Below are positions 12,481-26,048 of a DNA stretch of 64,000 nucleotides, piece after piece. The translations under genes were made by a program, and so were the position numbers. Origin of the DNA: Pempheris klunzingeri (lineage: Eukaryota > Chordata > Actinopteri > Acropomatiformes > Pempheridae); assembly GCF_042242105.1 (NCBI RefSeq), contig NC_092027.1, positions 9,583,721 to 9,647,720 of the forward strand, written 5' to 3'. The notes under the pieces are model-generated. The model worked only from the letters and a program-made list of their open reading frames with translations, did no database searches and was not told the origin of the DNA. The first letter of the stretch is position 1. Each line of letters opens with the position of its first letter.

Positions 12481-14874
12481 GAAAGAACACGTAACTTTTA
12501 AAGCTCCTTAACTGAAACCTATCTATATCTAACTATCAATCTATAGAAATCTGTATCTATATATGAGTAGTCAGATAGATCCATCCCTATCTGGAGTTGG
12601 AGGGCTGGGATGGATACTTACTCTGTGTGTGTGTGTGTTCTTGAGTTTCTGTCCTCCAACACGAGGATATTTTGTCAGTTTTATGTCGACCAAACCTCCA
12701 TAAACAGAAACATTTAAATATATGGTGGAAGCCAACTTAAGCTGATAGTCAATTCCAACTCCGAGTGGATCTGCGGTGGAACGAGATTGAAACAGGATTT
12801 CAAGTAATGTCACGTCCAACGTTGTGACAGCGCAATCAAACATGGACTTGCACACGCTCAGACACACTTATTTATAATATAATCTGCAGTCATGGATATG
12901 GGCTTATGGCTTTGGATCGCACGCACACACACAATCCTGTTAGTACAATGATAACGGTGACTTCTTTGGTGACTTGATTTGCATTTTTCCTCTTGGTGTC
13001 CAGCCTGCTGCTAGCAAAAAGTCAAATTTTTATTGATCTTATCCTGGCCTCCTCCTGTCTCGAGGTAGTTTAATGTCATCTTATCCTCTGCCATCTCTTG
13101 TCTGTTTTGTTGACAGAGCTGACACCAGATCTGGAGCTTTAAATCAGTCCTTGCAGCAGTGTTTCTGCTCTGCCCTGGTAAAGAATAAAGAACGAGGCTC
13201 GAAGCATCACGGTGTCATGCTGCTACACAGCCGGTGTAGCTTAACGACTGAACCAAGAGATTGGATTTAGAGCCGGACATCCCTTCTCTCTCAAAAAACA
13301 CATTACGTGTTTTGCAGTTCAGCTGAATGTGTTTAATAAAGTAGACTTTTCTGGACCATGTATAAAGGACTACAACCCTTTGCTTGTTCACCAGCAGCCT
13401 TGAATAACTTTGAGCTTCTAGCCTTGACACGTCTCCTCCTTACGCCTCTTTTGATAGATGAATTTGTAGCGATTATGAGTGCTATATCCTAAAGTGCTCC
13501 CTTGTGGTCAGCCATTTGATGTCTAATGGAGTGTGGACCTCATTTTTAAAAGTTTAGGAATTAAATCATAGCTCTCGTCTTCATGCTGGCAGTGAAGGTG
13601 TAATTTTTTTTCACCTTTTCTAGGACTATTTCCAGGCTAAGTGAGCAGGGCTGTCCTTAAAATGAGGCTACGATAGTCGCTGACAGCCGAGGGTGCTTCG
13701 GTCAACAGCCACCAAAGCAGAGCTGCCCCCAAGCAAATTTTAGTCTGCAGCACGAGCGTCACTGCACACCTGCTGCTTTTGTCTTTCCTTCATGGTTTCA
13801 CCTCCAAAAATCTCACAATGAAGTTGAAAGCACACATTCTCCAGGCTGAGCTGTGATTTTAGTGTAAGGACAACACAGATTCTTTGGGACCACATTTATA
13901 GGGTCAGTCCACACTAATTATTTTCTCACTTACCCCTCGTCGTGTCTACCCATGCAGATAGATTGGGTTTTACTTGCAAAGCTTTTGAGATAGCCACCAC
14001 AGAGATTTCTCACAGTACACAAAAGTAACTCTTTAAAAATCCAGCTCCTCAAGAAACAGGGTTTGTTGGATAATCCACAAAACAGATTGTCAGATTTCTA
14101 TGCAGTGTTTCTTCTGTAGAGAGGAGCTCCACTGAAAATTGTTGTCTTGCAGAACCTTGGCTGAGAGGATATGGCTGTTCGCTGCTATTTAAGTAATTCA
14201 AGTTTACTTAAGCTTCTCTTCACCACTCACTAAGCTCTGATCTTCCTTTTTTTTAACACTACATGTAACATGTACCTCATACTAGCCACAGCATTCATAC
14301 ACTTTCATACACCACCGTAACTTTCATGCCCCATTGCGTTTATTGTTGCACCCTGGTTTAATAAATGTCAGTTATCACTAAAGCATGCACCTTTATTTTT
14401 GTTGCTGCTGTCCACTAGCCGGTCATAACAAATCGGTAGCTAGATTTTGGGTAAATTAATGTGCATTAAACAAGATAAATCTTGTTTAGTTGAGTTCTTT
14501 ATTTGCACATGAGGTGTGAGTGATTCCATCTTATCAATGTTACACACTAAGTTTTATACACTAAGTTTGAGGCAAAATCACTAGATCGGTTTGGTCTGCA
14601 CCAATATGAAGTGCATACAGGGCATGTTTGTTTAATATTGCAGTTATTTCCAAGGTCACTTTGTCTCTAAGTACACAAATTAATTCATGTAACCATTTTT
14701 GGAACCAAGGTGGGAAATGATCCATGTGATCCTCAGGCTGAACAGAAGTTAGAGTGAAGAGCTGAAAGAAGAAAGTAACAAAAAACATGCAACAAGCAAG
14801 TCCATTCTGGACGTAATTAAACTGCAACTACACTACTGCACTGCTTCACTCTGTACTCCATTTCAAACAAGTTT

Positions 14875-14877
<3 letters not shown>

Positions 14878-14905
<28 letters not shown>

Positions 14906-14906
14906 T
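14878..14906. repeat. (CA)n microsatellite
   Basis: About 14 CA units. Confidence 0.9.
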
Positions 14907-17898
14907 CCTACATTATGACAGTTGCATTAGAATGAATGAGATTCTCCAAACCAATCACTTCATAGCTTTATGGATCATCTGTCAGCTCCGCCATTAGACT
15001 GCCAACTTCTTGACATTTACCAACAAATTCATATTTCTCACACACACCCACACTTGAACACACACACTTGCAAGCACATAGAGAAAAAGACGCACACTCA
15101 GTCACCCTGTTGGTCCTCACTGTGGTAGAAGTACACTCACAAACACCCACACAGACACACACTGAACGCTTGTTGACATTTGCCAGCTCTACACATTTTT
15201 CTGCCAGGCATTTTCAAATGAAGGACATGAGATAGATCCCTGTGACTTAAGACAGATTGATCCGTTCCCGCCATAAAACTTGCTTCACAGCCTCCGAAGA
15301 TGTGCTTCTCAGCAGCGTGCGCGCACTTGACACAGACAGATCCAATTCAAGCGTAAAATTTACTCGCCGTCTCTTGTTATCCTCTTCTCTGCAGTGTGTG
15401 TGTGTAAATTAGATTATGTGAGGTTGATATAATGGATGGAGGCTGTGCGGGCCCAAACCACTGAGAGCTAGTTTGAAAGATTACCAAGACATCACGCCTT
15501 AGTTATGACACATCTTAAATTAGTCAGTGGAGAAAAGGGAAGAAACTTTTAGCCAAATGCCAAACTGTGAATTCAGTCAGCAAAGATCAGCTGAAACAGC
15601 GTGAAACCAGTTGGGAAAATTACCTTTTCATAAAAAAAACACTCGAGTTGGGAAATACCCTGATAAGCGATGTGAACCTTGTGTTTCTTCAAAAAATTAC
15701 GATCATGTGAATATTTTACAGAGGAATAAAACGCACCATACCATAAACCTTTGTTAGGATGCTCATAAATAAAAGCAGAGATGGATTTTCAGCTGTGGTC
15801 CACATTATAGTTCTCAGCCATTTCAGGAAACTACTTAGATTGAGCCTTGTTTTATAAGCGTACTGTTGAGGTAGGATCTAGTGGGCTTGGAGCTGAGTTC
15901 TACATACAGCGTAAGAAAGTGCTGAAAGACCCCTTATTTCATTGGATTTGTAAACCATATTTGTAGAATAAAAATATATGACACCGCCAATTTTCTCCTT
16001 TAATGTGTCCTTTAATAAGATCATGACAGTGTACACGATGTCAGTGCTGCTGCCATGTTAAGCTTATTTAATTGCACTGTAGCAAATATACGGCATTTAA
16101 TCCTCAAACGAATCAAAATGAATCTTTTCAGCCAAAAGATACACTCTGTCAGAACAAGATTGGACAACACGTCGTTGACCTTGTAGTTGCTGTACTACTA
16201 AAACCATGTCTGTCCATAATGTTGGCTTGCCATTAAGGAACAGAAACAGAGACGGCGCTGTTTTCTAGGCTTCCTTTCAGGATGTTGTTTTCTGTTTTTT
16301 TTTTTTAGAGAATTTAATTGGTTCATTTATCTTAAGAAGTAGGAGAATTTTTCATCCTTCAAAATTAAAATTCATCAAGTTTTGACAAACACGGGAAGTG
16401 CTTATATTGAACAGCTTTTTAGACAAGCAGTTTTGAAATGTATCCAGTTAAAGGTTTCCAGTGGAGTTTATGACCTCTAGTAGTGCCATGGAGCCATTTT
16501 GTTGTCAGTAGCAGACATTCTGGTGAGTTAACTCAAAACTCCACAGGGCCGCTTCAATTGATCAATAGTATTTTTTTCCAACGACATCCTGTTTAAAATA
16601 CATCTCCACACAGCCACGAAAAAAAAAAGTATTCGATAAATTATTAGATTAAAATGTTGAATCCTTTATCATTTGTAGTGTGATTGCTAGTATTTGCTGG
16701 ACTAAGAGTAGTCAAATTTTAATGTATTGAGTCTGAAATTAAATTTTAAATACCCTCCATGCAACATAGCATCATCAATAGTAACTACGGCCCTGACTAC
16801 TTTTAAAAGTGGGGCGAGAAGCTGGTGGCCATAGTGAGGGGTGGAATTATAAAGTGGAAGCATTCATTGGTGGAGGAGATCCATAAACAGGCTAGAAAAA
16901 CAACAGCAGTGGAATAACAAATGTGAAGAATGTGGACTAAATTTAATAAGAATAGGAAATTAGACTTTCTCAAAGGACCTTTTCACCTTTTCCAACTGTT
17001 TGAACAACATGTCTAAAGGAGCATGTCAAGGCCCTCAAACCCAGAGAGCAAAACTATCTCAACCTGCTCAGAGAGACACAAGACTCAATTGGGCTCTTCC
17101 TAATTCCTCCGTGTCCATGGAAACAGAGGTGAGGTCAGCAGAGGTTTGGACCAATGGGGGCCAGGGACAGAGAGGAGGAGAGGTCATGTGTGAAAGGCAC
17201 AGGAGGTCAGTCCCAAGCGTCCACACAGATGAACAGACAGACGCACACCAAACGCACATACAGAGTATTAGGTATTAATAGAGCTGTATGGCCCAGACCT
17301 GGCTTAGGCTAATGAGGCCCCAGGGTTATCAGAGATTCACAGTAATATGACACTTTCTGTGCTGTGTTTCAGGGTGAAAGCAATATGACACATTCAAGTA
17401 TTAAAGTTTCACTTTGCAGAGTCACACCTGCTGCATCTCTTCACAAGTCAGCATCTAAATTAATAGGCACTGAGTCATTTATCTCATTTCAACCCAACCC
17501 CTTCTCATGACCAGGTTGTCAAACACTCACGTTTTGTCACAGCAACACAAAAGGCACCCTTTAACATCTGTATGAGATGCACAGGCCCCTGACTCTAGGG
17601 GCCCCTAATATTAGGAACTTAAGGCCATGATGTTAGAGGGACAGCTATGGCGCTGCGAGATAACGGGTTGCCATACTGAACCTTCGTCGTGGTGGTTTTG
17701 GAAAATATGATGGTTTGGGTTGAAATAAGTGCATTAGTGAACAGCTGTCTCCTGATCAAAAGGTCCTGTTTGGCCCATCCAACCACCCTGTGATCCTGCC
17801 TGTGCAGATTATGTCACTCTTCATATTTAATTACCTTTTAGCCTCTTATACAGATGGTAAAGGGTTATGGAAATCTTAGCAGTTCAAATACATGTGAT

Positions 17899-18037
17899 TT
17901 TCAACACGCTGACAACACGTTAACCAGACGTAAACAATGTGTTGTTAACGTCTTGAACATGTTAAAACATGCTGATTTTTCACACATTGTCAACATGAAA
18001 AAAATCAGCTTGTTTGCATGTGGTCAGTGTGTTGAAA
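17899..18037. mobile_element. MITE-like foldback element with 21-bp terminal inverted repeats
   Basis: The left end starts TTTCAACACGCTGAC (17899-17919). The right end (18017-18037) is its reverse complement at 18 of 21 positions. The interior also folds: GCTGATTTTT near 17971 pairs with AAAAATCAGC near 18000. It has no coding capacity. Size (139 bp) and structure fit a miniature inverted-repeat transposable element; the family is unknown. Confidence 0.55.
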
Positions 18038-18281
18038 CTAACTTGCATAGATTTGATCTGTTAAGCTTTCCATACAGGTGCCTTGTGTGTCGGTATCAGA
18101 TGCCAAAGGGTTGATGACAAAGCATTGGTATTTGACAACCAGGGAATGAGTGTGTCCCACCAGCGTTCAAGGTAAAGTGAGAGGTTGCCCCATTTGAAAT
18201 ATTCGCACACAGTGTCAGAGCATGCACAGCCACACATCTACCGGTGGACCTTCACACTGTCTGTGTAGTCACTGTTGGAAG

Positions 18282-18354
<73 letters not shown>
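18282..18354. repeat. (CA)n microsatellite
   Basis: About 36 uninterrupted CA units. A (GGGA)n stretch follows at 18475-18496 and a (TG)n tract at 18535-18557. Confidence 0.95.
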
Positions 18355-18356
<2 letters not shown>

Positions 18357-20289
18357 CTACTGTACAAGGTTGGAGCTGTAAAGTCACATCAGCATGCAGG
18401 GACAGGCTGCACGTGTGTTGCCTGTAAAGCACTTTGGGACATGTTCCCTGATCCATGACAGAGTGAAGAGCTGAGAGGGAGGGAGGGAGGGAGGGATAGA
18501 AAAAAGGCTGCAGACAAAGAGTTTGTGTGTGGTTTGTGTGTGTGTGTGTGTGTGTGACTGTGCCTCCACACGGGCAAATCCAGCCTCATAAGCTGTTGTG
18601 ATTGATGCAGCTTCACTGTAAATTAAATGTGATGTGGTCAAAATGTTCAAGCGTATCAGTGTATTTTCACCCTTTGATTTGGTGATCTGACATATGAAGG
18701 CACAACACTCTCTCAAGTGGAGCGTTTAGGCAAAATAAAAAGCAGCCTTCATGAGATCTTTTATTTGTTAAAATATTTAAAGGTACCATAATCAAGCCCA
18801 CTTGTAATGTAAAATAGGCAGCTCAGAGTAAAGCACCAATCTGCAGGTACTCCCAGTTCTACGCTGTGTTTTAGCATCTTTCAGCACATTATTTTGGTTT
18901 CACATCCTGAAATTTTGCTTCGCTTTTTCTGTTCTCATCAGCCTCATTTCAGGCTACAGCAGGTAGCTGTTTCCAACAATAAAAGCTGATGAACATAAAG
19001 AGACAGTTAGCAGCTAAAGAGAGATTTTTTTCGTACGAGTTGGTGGAGACCAAAAACAGAGCTACAGGGAGAGTGAATATTGGCCCTAAATTTATCAGTT
19101 GGCTAGAAACATGACTTAAAATAATCAGTTTATAATTAGATTAATGTATCTGCTGAACGTATAAATAAGAAATTGTTTGGTAACAAATTCATTATACTAA
19201 CTTAAAAGGTGACAATATGTCAAATATGTCAGTGACATAAAATGGATAAAATATTCTGAAGTCAATGTTGATTTTATTCAAGCAAAAACCAACAGTCTTC
19301 ATCAGCAACTACCTTGGAGAAGGCGAGACCTGGGCTGGTGTTGTTGTCGTAGCTTTAATGCTGGTTTACTGAAGAAGTCCATGGGACACATTCAGAAGCT
19401 CTGGAAAAAAAAATGCAAGTGAAACTTGTATGTATGTTGTGTTCATAAAGAGATGTCATCGAGACAAACTCAAGAGAGTTGGATGATTCTGATGTGTGAC
19501 GTGTGAGGGTTATAAATACTATGAAATGTAGCTCTATATCTGAATATCCACATTAAATTTGTGTTTAATTATCTTGAGTGATGGAGCTTCACTGACATGA
19601 TGCATTCATGTGTTTTCAGGCACTTCCACACTGTCGAGCAACAAGTCGGAGATATCAGCACTTTAAGAAAAATCTGAACATCCCAGTCAGTTATAATTTG
19701 GCTGCTAATATGAACGGTATTTTAAGTTGGAAACTGATAATTATAATAACACTGCTGAATGAAGGTAGTATTAGAACAGATATGAGTCCCTAAGGTCAAG
19801 ACTGAATCCTCACACTAAAGCTCCCTTTCCGGTCCGTTTCTTTAGCAGCAAAATGTGATAAATTTCAGCTAATCAGAGTCTGACATTAATACATACTGTG
19901 ATCATCGTAAATGTCACTTTTCACAAGATAATTACCATTGATTTTCATGCATTTTTGAAACATTAACGTGCAACCTATTAATTAAAGGTTTGGCACAGTT
20001 CCAGGGTTACAAACCACAGGTATAAAATCAACTCAATCAATTCAGAAAAAACACACGTGAACAGGCAACACGGAGCTTATTTAGCTTGCACAACTAAGTC
20101 CAATGAATGAATTTAAATAAAAGTAATTTCGTTGCGGCTCAGTGGTGAAAGTCGAGGTGCTGTTGCTCCTGTGCTTTGGTGGCACTGAGGCTGTGTGAGT
20201 GCACATGTGTGTGTGTCACCAGGGGAAAAAAAGAAAAGACATCAGACAGACCCCTGGAGCAGCTGTTGTCCCCAGTGTGCCCAATGTTT

Positions 20290-20308
20290 CACACACACAC
20301 ACACACAG
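20290..20308. repeat. (CA)n microsatellite
   Basis: About 9 CA units within generally CA-rich surroundings. Confidence 0.8.
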
Positions 20309-21734
20309 ATATGCAGTATTTTACACTGCTTGCACACACTCACACATACATACAGTAGCTACTTTCTTCACAAACCTCCACTCTTACTTTGTTTTTCTTT
20401 TGGCTCAAATTGTGTGCTCTAGGCTAAAGTACACACAAACGCACACAGTTCACGAATAGGCACACAGACTCACATACACAGATTGTTGTTGGGCTTATGC
20501 AACCACACAGAAAGCCAGAATCAAAGGGTTCATTTACCGAGAGGGGATCAGATGTAAAAATGCTGTTTAGGGTGAGCATGTACAAGCAGGTTTAGTGTGT
20601 TTCAGTATGTGTGTGCTGAAGGGCTGCGGTTATCATTTAGTGTTGAAATTAGGACCGAAACACCTCCAGACAGCGCTGTGCATAAACTCAAACCATCCCT
20701 CTCCGCATCTGCTCTCAACTCTGATCAGACCCACTCTCACCTCCACTACAGCTCATTAGAAATCCTCAAGGGACCGAGCTTAAACACGTGTTACTCGAGG
20801 ACCTTGGCTACCTCTCAGTTGCCGCCAACACGTCCACCAGATGTCTTTTTCTACAGTATAAATCTTTCCCTCTCCGTATCCCTCGCTCCTCTTTAACCCT
20901 AGCCTTTCTGCCTCACCTCATGTCTCTGATTTGCTCTCGTTCTCTAGTTGTCTCCCTGGGGGTCGGACGGACAGATGCGCAGCCTTGTCCTCCCCCTACA
21001 CACACACACACACAAAAAAAAACCACATTTCTGACCTCATTTCTCCAAGGAGGCCAGTTTAACCGGGCCTATGAAAAGACAACAGCCGTACAGTACAATC
21101 TGACACAAAGCAAGATGGGGAGATCCTCCTTTCTTTCCTTAAGAGCTGCATAGTGATAGTGATTCTTCAAATTACTATTCATGCATTAAGGTTGCAATGA
21201 TTGAATCATTGTCGGTTATTCTACCAATTTATCCCTTTTTCCATAAAATGCCACAAAATTGCACAAAAATGGCCATTATAGTTATCTTGGTTGTCTGACC
21301 AACAGTCCAAAACCTAAAGATATTCAGTCTATTATGAAAATTAAGAAAAGAAAAAGAGAAATCACAGGTAATATCTGCCATTACTGCATACAAAAACGAC
21401 TGGAATGATTATTATTACCATTATAGTAATTGATTTATCAAAATAATTTGCTCTAAAATGCATAACCTCCATGTCCTCACATGAAAAGCAAGAGTTTGGA
21501 AATTTCCTTCAACAAATGTGACCAGTAGCTCCTTGGAAAGCTATCAAGTGGACAGGCAGTTAGAAGAATAAACTTTCACACTGTAACGGGAAGTGTTTTC
21601 TTCATCATTTATTCAGTACAACCACAGTATAACAACAAGGTGCAAAGAACCTGATATGTTCAAGGATACAGTTTGTACCAAATGTTTAGTAACCATAATA
21701 TGAGAAGCATGCACTGCAATGCCCACAGAAATGA

Positions 21735-21771
<37 letters not shown>
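21735..21771. repeat. (CA)n microsatellite
   Basis: About 18 CA units. Confidence 0.9.
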
Positions 21772-21774
<3 letters not shown>

Positions 21775-23085
21775 GGGCTTACATTATTATCTGTACAAGC
21801 ATTTGGTGTGATCAAATCTTTTGGGAAATTTTCAGACCTGAGAGGAGGACATGGGAGAAACTGGGCGTTCGAGTTCACGCTCTTCATCATACCACAGTGA
21901 ATCCATAATGTGGCGTGGAATACATTTTATTTTGTTTTTTTGATTTGAGCTATTAAAAAATAGGTTATTTCATTTTTCTGCAGTTTTCATTCAACAGCAG
22001 AAAAATGTCTGTGTTTCAAAAGATGCATCATTCGTTTCATAATCAACATAATAATGGATTAGATCTAAAACTTTTTGGAATGAATCATCTATGGGATTCT
22101 GTTTGTTTATTTGGCAAATAGATTTAACAGAATGGATAGTAGGAGGAGTGCAAAATAGCCTAAAAATCTTTGCAGATGTGAGCAAATATGAAGTGAGACA
22201 AAAAGATAATAAAATGAAAGTAAAAGCATTGATTAAATGCAAAATATTTAATCTACTTAAATCATTTAAACCATCAACAGAGCTAATCAATAAAGGTAAA
22301 TCATTGCACTACACTCGAATTAAATGATGTGTTTTCTATTGTCTATGTTTACTTCCTATAGAAGAGTTTACACTGTTTTCAGTTACTTTAATGGCCCTTA
22401 ACCTGAAAAAAAAAGTTTTCTGGGTCAACTTTAGACATATGATCAACATCATCCATCTTCTTTCTACATCTTGGTCGGTTTATTTCAAACCAAGTACGAC
22501 ACTTCAATCATTTTTCATCTAAGGCCTCTGCAGGTGTCGGTGTAGGAGTTGAGTGTGAATGTGAGAAAAAAAAAAAGACAAGGAGAAAGTGTCTTAAGCA
22601 TGCCAAGAGCCAGAGGCAGGAATTAAATCCTCATTATAATCTGGCACCACCACCACTCTCTTCCTGTGTGTGCGAGTGTGTGTGTACGTGGCACTAATAA
22701 TACAACCGCACAGTAGCATCTTGACTCATGTTTGAAGATCACAGACCCTGGTCAAAGCATTTTTCCCTGCATATTTATGTCTTAGGCAGCCAGTGAAGTG
22801 TATGCAACAAAGATTACATGCAAAAACTTTTTAAATAATAAAACAATTTTACATCAACTAAGCATCACAGATGCAGAACTACGTACAATAGTTTTAAAGT
22901 ACAGCCAGTAACAGAATTAACTTCAGTGCAGAGTAGCGCAGCGCTTTATGCAATAAGAGCAGGACGCACATCAATGCCCATCATGCACCCTACAGCACCA
23001 AATCTTCCCTTTCGCAATGTCATGTGTTCATCACTTTACAAAGTTAATTTAGTTTTTAGTGAGCTGGTACATGAGCTAAATATTT

Positions 23086-23510
23086 AAAGGAACAGTTTGA
23101 CATTTTGGGAAATACACTTTTGCTTTCTTGCTGCCGAGAGTTTGATGGAAAGATTCATACCAAGCACACCAACTTCCTTAAGTCTCTCATGGTTGCCTGG
23201 CAGCCCCACAGTGACTACGCCCAGACAAGAACTAGTCCCCCTGTATATAACTTTCCTTTTTCACATTTCAGTTTTAATATGGATTGATTAAACAATATAA
23301 TAGTAATTAAAATTAAAGATGTTGATTAGTTAACTTAAGAGGTGGTGGTAAGTGAATTTTGTCATATTTGGACAGAACTAAGCAAACTGCTTCCCCATGT
23401 GTCTAGTCTTTGTGCTCAGCTTAACTAACCAGCTGTTGGTGGTGGTGGTTTCTTTTTTACTGAACAGACATGAGAGTGGTATCAATCTTCTCACCTAACT
23501 CTTGTAGTGG
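23086..23510. mobile_element. Two opposing copies of one dispersed teleost repeat
   Basis: 23086-23180 reads forward (GAACAGTTTGACATTTTGGG, then GCCGAGAGTTTGATGG). About 23350-23510 reads in reverse: its complement runs from AGAGTTAGGTGAGAAGATTG through ATACCACTCTCATGTC to a GCACAAAGACTAGA segment. Both match parts of the repeat seen at 12400-12480. The result is a long inverted arrangement. Confidence 0.6.
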
Positions 23511-26048
23511 AAAATAAAAATGTAAAGTACATTTCCTAAAAATCAAGCTATTCATTTACCTTTTAGTCTGATTAATAATAACTGAACAGATACAGTATTT
23601 AAATGTGAAATAACTGAATCACTTTTAAATATGTAAAGCTTCAGACTGGTGATATTTTCAAATCATAATAATCATTTTTACTGTCCCACATATTGATCTT
23701 AAATGCACAATCCTGAAACTGTCTAACCATTAAACAAAAGGCCAATCAGATTGTTGCTCTTAAAATGAATAATGAGACTGTTGACTGTTTATATTGAGGC
23801 ACTACAGCGCCAAAACAAAAAATAAACAAAATACAGATGCCCAGAAAAGAAAAATGAAAAACTGACCTGTGAGTAAAGCTACGATTGTCCACCTCTCGCT
23901 CTCTCTCGTTCACACACACACAAAAGAACACACACATACAATGTTTTATATGAACATGCAGGAACGTGCAGATGCTTTTCAAACAACCACTACAGGTTAC
24001 TAACTGAGTAGATGTCAGAATCCTACCTGGCTTGCAGGCCATTCATTGATTTATTACCTTTCTAATAAAATGAATAAAAATCACAGCAATTGGCATTTCC
24101 TGAAGAATGCCTAACTACTTAAAGAAGTGATAGATTGATTGATCGGTTCGTTAACGACTTAGCTCTGCAATCCTGTGATTTCATGCATAGCAAAGCATAT
24201 ACCAGTTGAATTCGTATGCTGCAAAGCATAGAAAATCAACAGGGTAAACTTCAAATCCAGCTGTGCAACAATGTGACAAATTCACTGTAAATCTGATGAT
24301 GGAGGAAGAGGAGGAAGGAGAGTGTTGCTACGCCAGTGAAGCCGTGTTAACATATACAGCTTGGCTGCATGCTACTGTAGTAAAAGGTCATAAATGTTTC
24401 AGAGTATAAGTCAACAACCAGAGCATGCATTGCTGTTTGAAGAAACCTCTGTGTTCTGTACATGTGTATGTACCTCAGGAGGAAACAGTCTGTATTATTA
24501 ATATTAACTTTTCAGGTTATGAAACTCTGATTACATTTATGGTCAAACAGTGTGTGTGGTACCTAAGAGGATGTATGTAGTTTACTTCTTACACCAATGA
24601 AAAGAATGATATATGATACAATTATCAGTCTAAGTGTTCCCAAATTTGAGCTCTAAAATCCTTTTTTACATGAATCTACTGTATAAAATGCTGACGAGAG
24701 ATATGATGTTGAAGACGAACTGAGTACGTCTGCTATTCTGTTGACGGCTCTTCAGGGTGGATGTTGGCGCAAACCTACTAAATATTTTAAGAACGTAAAA
24801 GTACAAGTGTCCTCCCCATATTCATTCAGCACTGGTTGGCCAGATCTGCCAGAAAACTGCTCCAGAAAATATAAAAATAACATATTAAAGAAATATGGAT
24901 TTCAATACCTCCTGCAAAATGCATCCTCAAAAGGCCCACTGCTTGCATTGAGTGCTGCATGCTAACCGAGTTAGCAACAGCTCATTTTGTGTGCCAAACT
25001 CTACTGTAAATGTAACTCACTGACAACAGGAGCAAAGCAATTAATACCAGTGGCTCACAGGCAAAATCTCTCCCTCCATCTTTCCCATTTTTCTTCCGCT
25101 CTCCTTCTTTGCTCATAACTGGAAGCTTTCAGCAGAAAACACAGCTCTTTAATAATTTGTATTCATGTGTCATCGTGCTGGCTACGGGCACTTTTGGCTC
25201 TTAGATATGGCTGCTGATCCAACAAGCGCATTAAAACACCATCAACAGAAATGCAACGAAACAAGCATGACAGGCTAAAAACCAGTAATCAGCAAAATAA
25301 TCAGCTACCAGCAAATGCACAGAGACACATGTTAAATGTTACAGCAATTGTAACGTGTGAGCAATAGCATCAAAAAGCAAAATGTGTTAGTGTCTCACAT
25401 GCATGGATGGATTATAAGACAATGGGCCCCTGGGCGATAGCACGTAAAAGCCCCCCACCCCTCACACAGTGGAGCAAAAGCCCTTTGTAGTCTGGTTGTA
25501 GTCATTTTGCTTCCCTTTGAGGTAATTTTGTGTTTGTCTTTAGTTGTTTTGAATCTCTTTGGAGTAGTTTTGGTACCTTTTGTCGTTGGCTGCATGTCTT
25601 TGAGTCATGACTGTTGATGTGTCTTTCTGAAAAGATGACGCAAAATGACCACAGAGGCTTTAGCTCAGGGGTTCAAGTAGCATTCAATCAAACGATGTTC
25701 AGGCATCCATCCATGCTCACATATAGTATGAGGTCGGGCATACTCACTCAGAAACAGACAAAACACATACACTCGCTAAAACACACATGCACACTCATCC
25801 TGAGGCTGGATTGTGTTTAACATATGTTCATTGTGGTTGAGTAGCAACAACCTGTTTGGCACCAAGATAACTGACTTCCTCGCTTTTCTCCCACATTTTG
25901 TCTCAGCAGGGGAGACGAGCTTCACATCTTCAACATCTTTGATTGTGTCTGTGTGTTTGTTCATTGTTAATCCATGTGAAGAGCAGATGTGTGTCTGATG
26001 TCACCACTTGTCAGTGTGTGTCTAACAGTCTAAATCCCCACCGCCACA

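Larger units (their letters stand above)
1..26048. other. About 26 kb without a recognisable gene
   Basis: The open frames here are short, low in complexity or made of microsatellite translation, and none resembles a known protein. The stretch carries repeats (listed separately) and otherwise AT-rich unique sequence. The part below 26049 must include the tbc1d20 3' UTR; a possible poly(A) signal is ATTAAA on the minus strand at 25153-25148. Intergenic DNA or a large intron of a gene outside the window are both possible. Confidence 0.6.

Noticed and set aside
17110-17126. GTGTCCATGGAAAC, a possible X-box.
   Set aside because: It departs from the consensus in a half-site and has no nearby ciliary gene or promoter.
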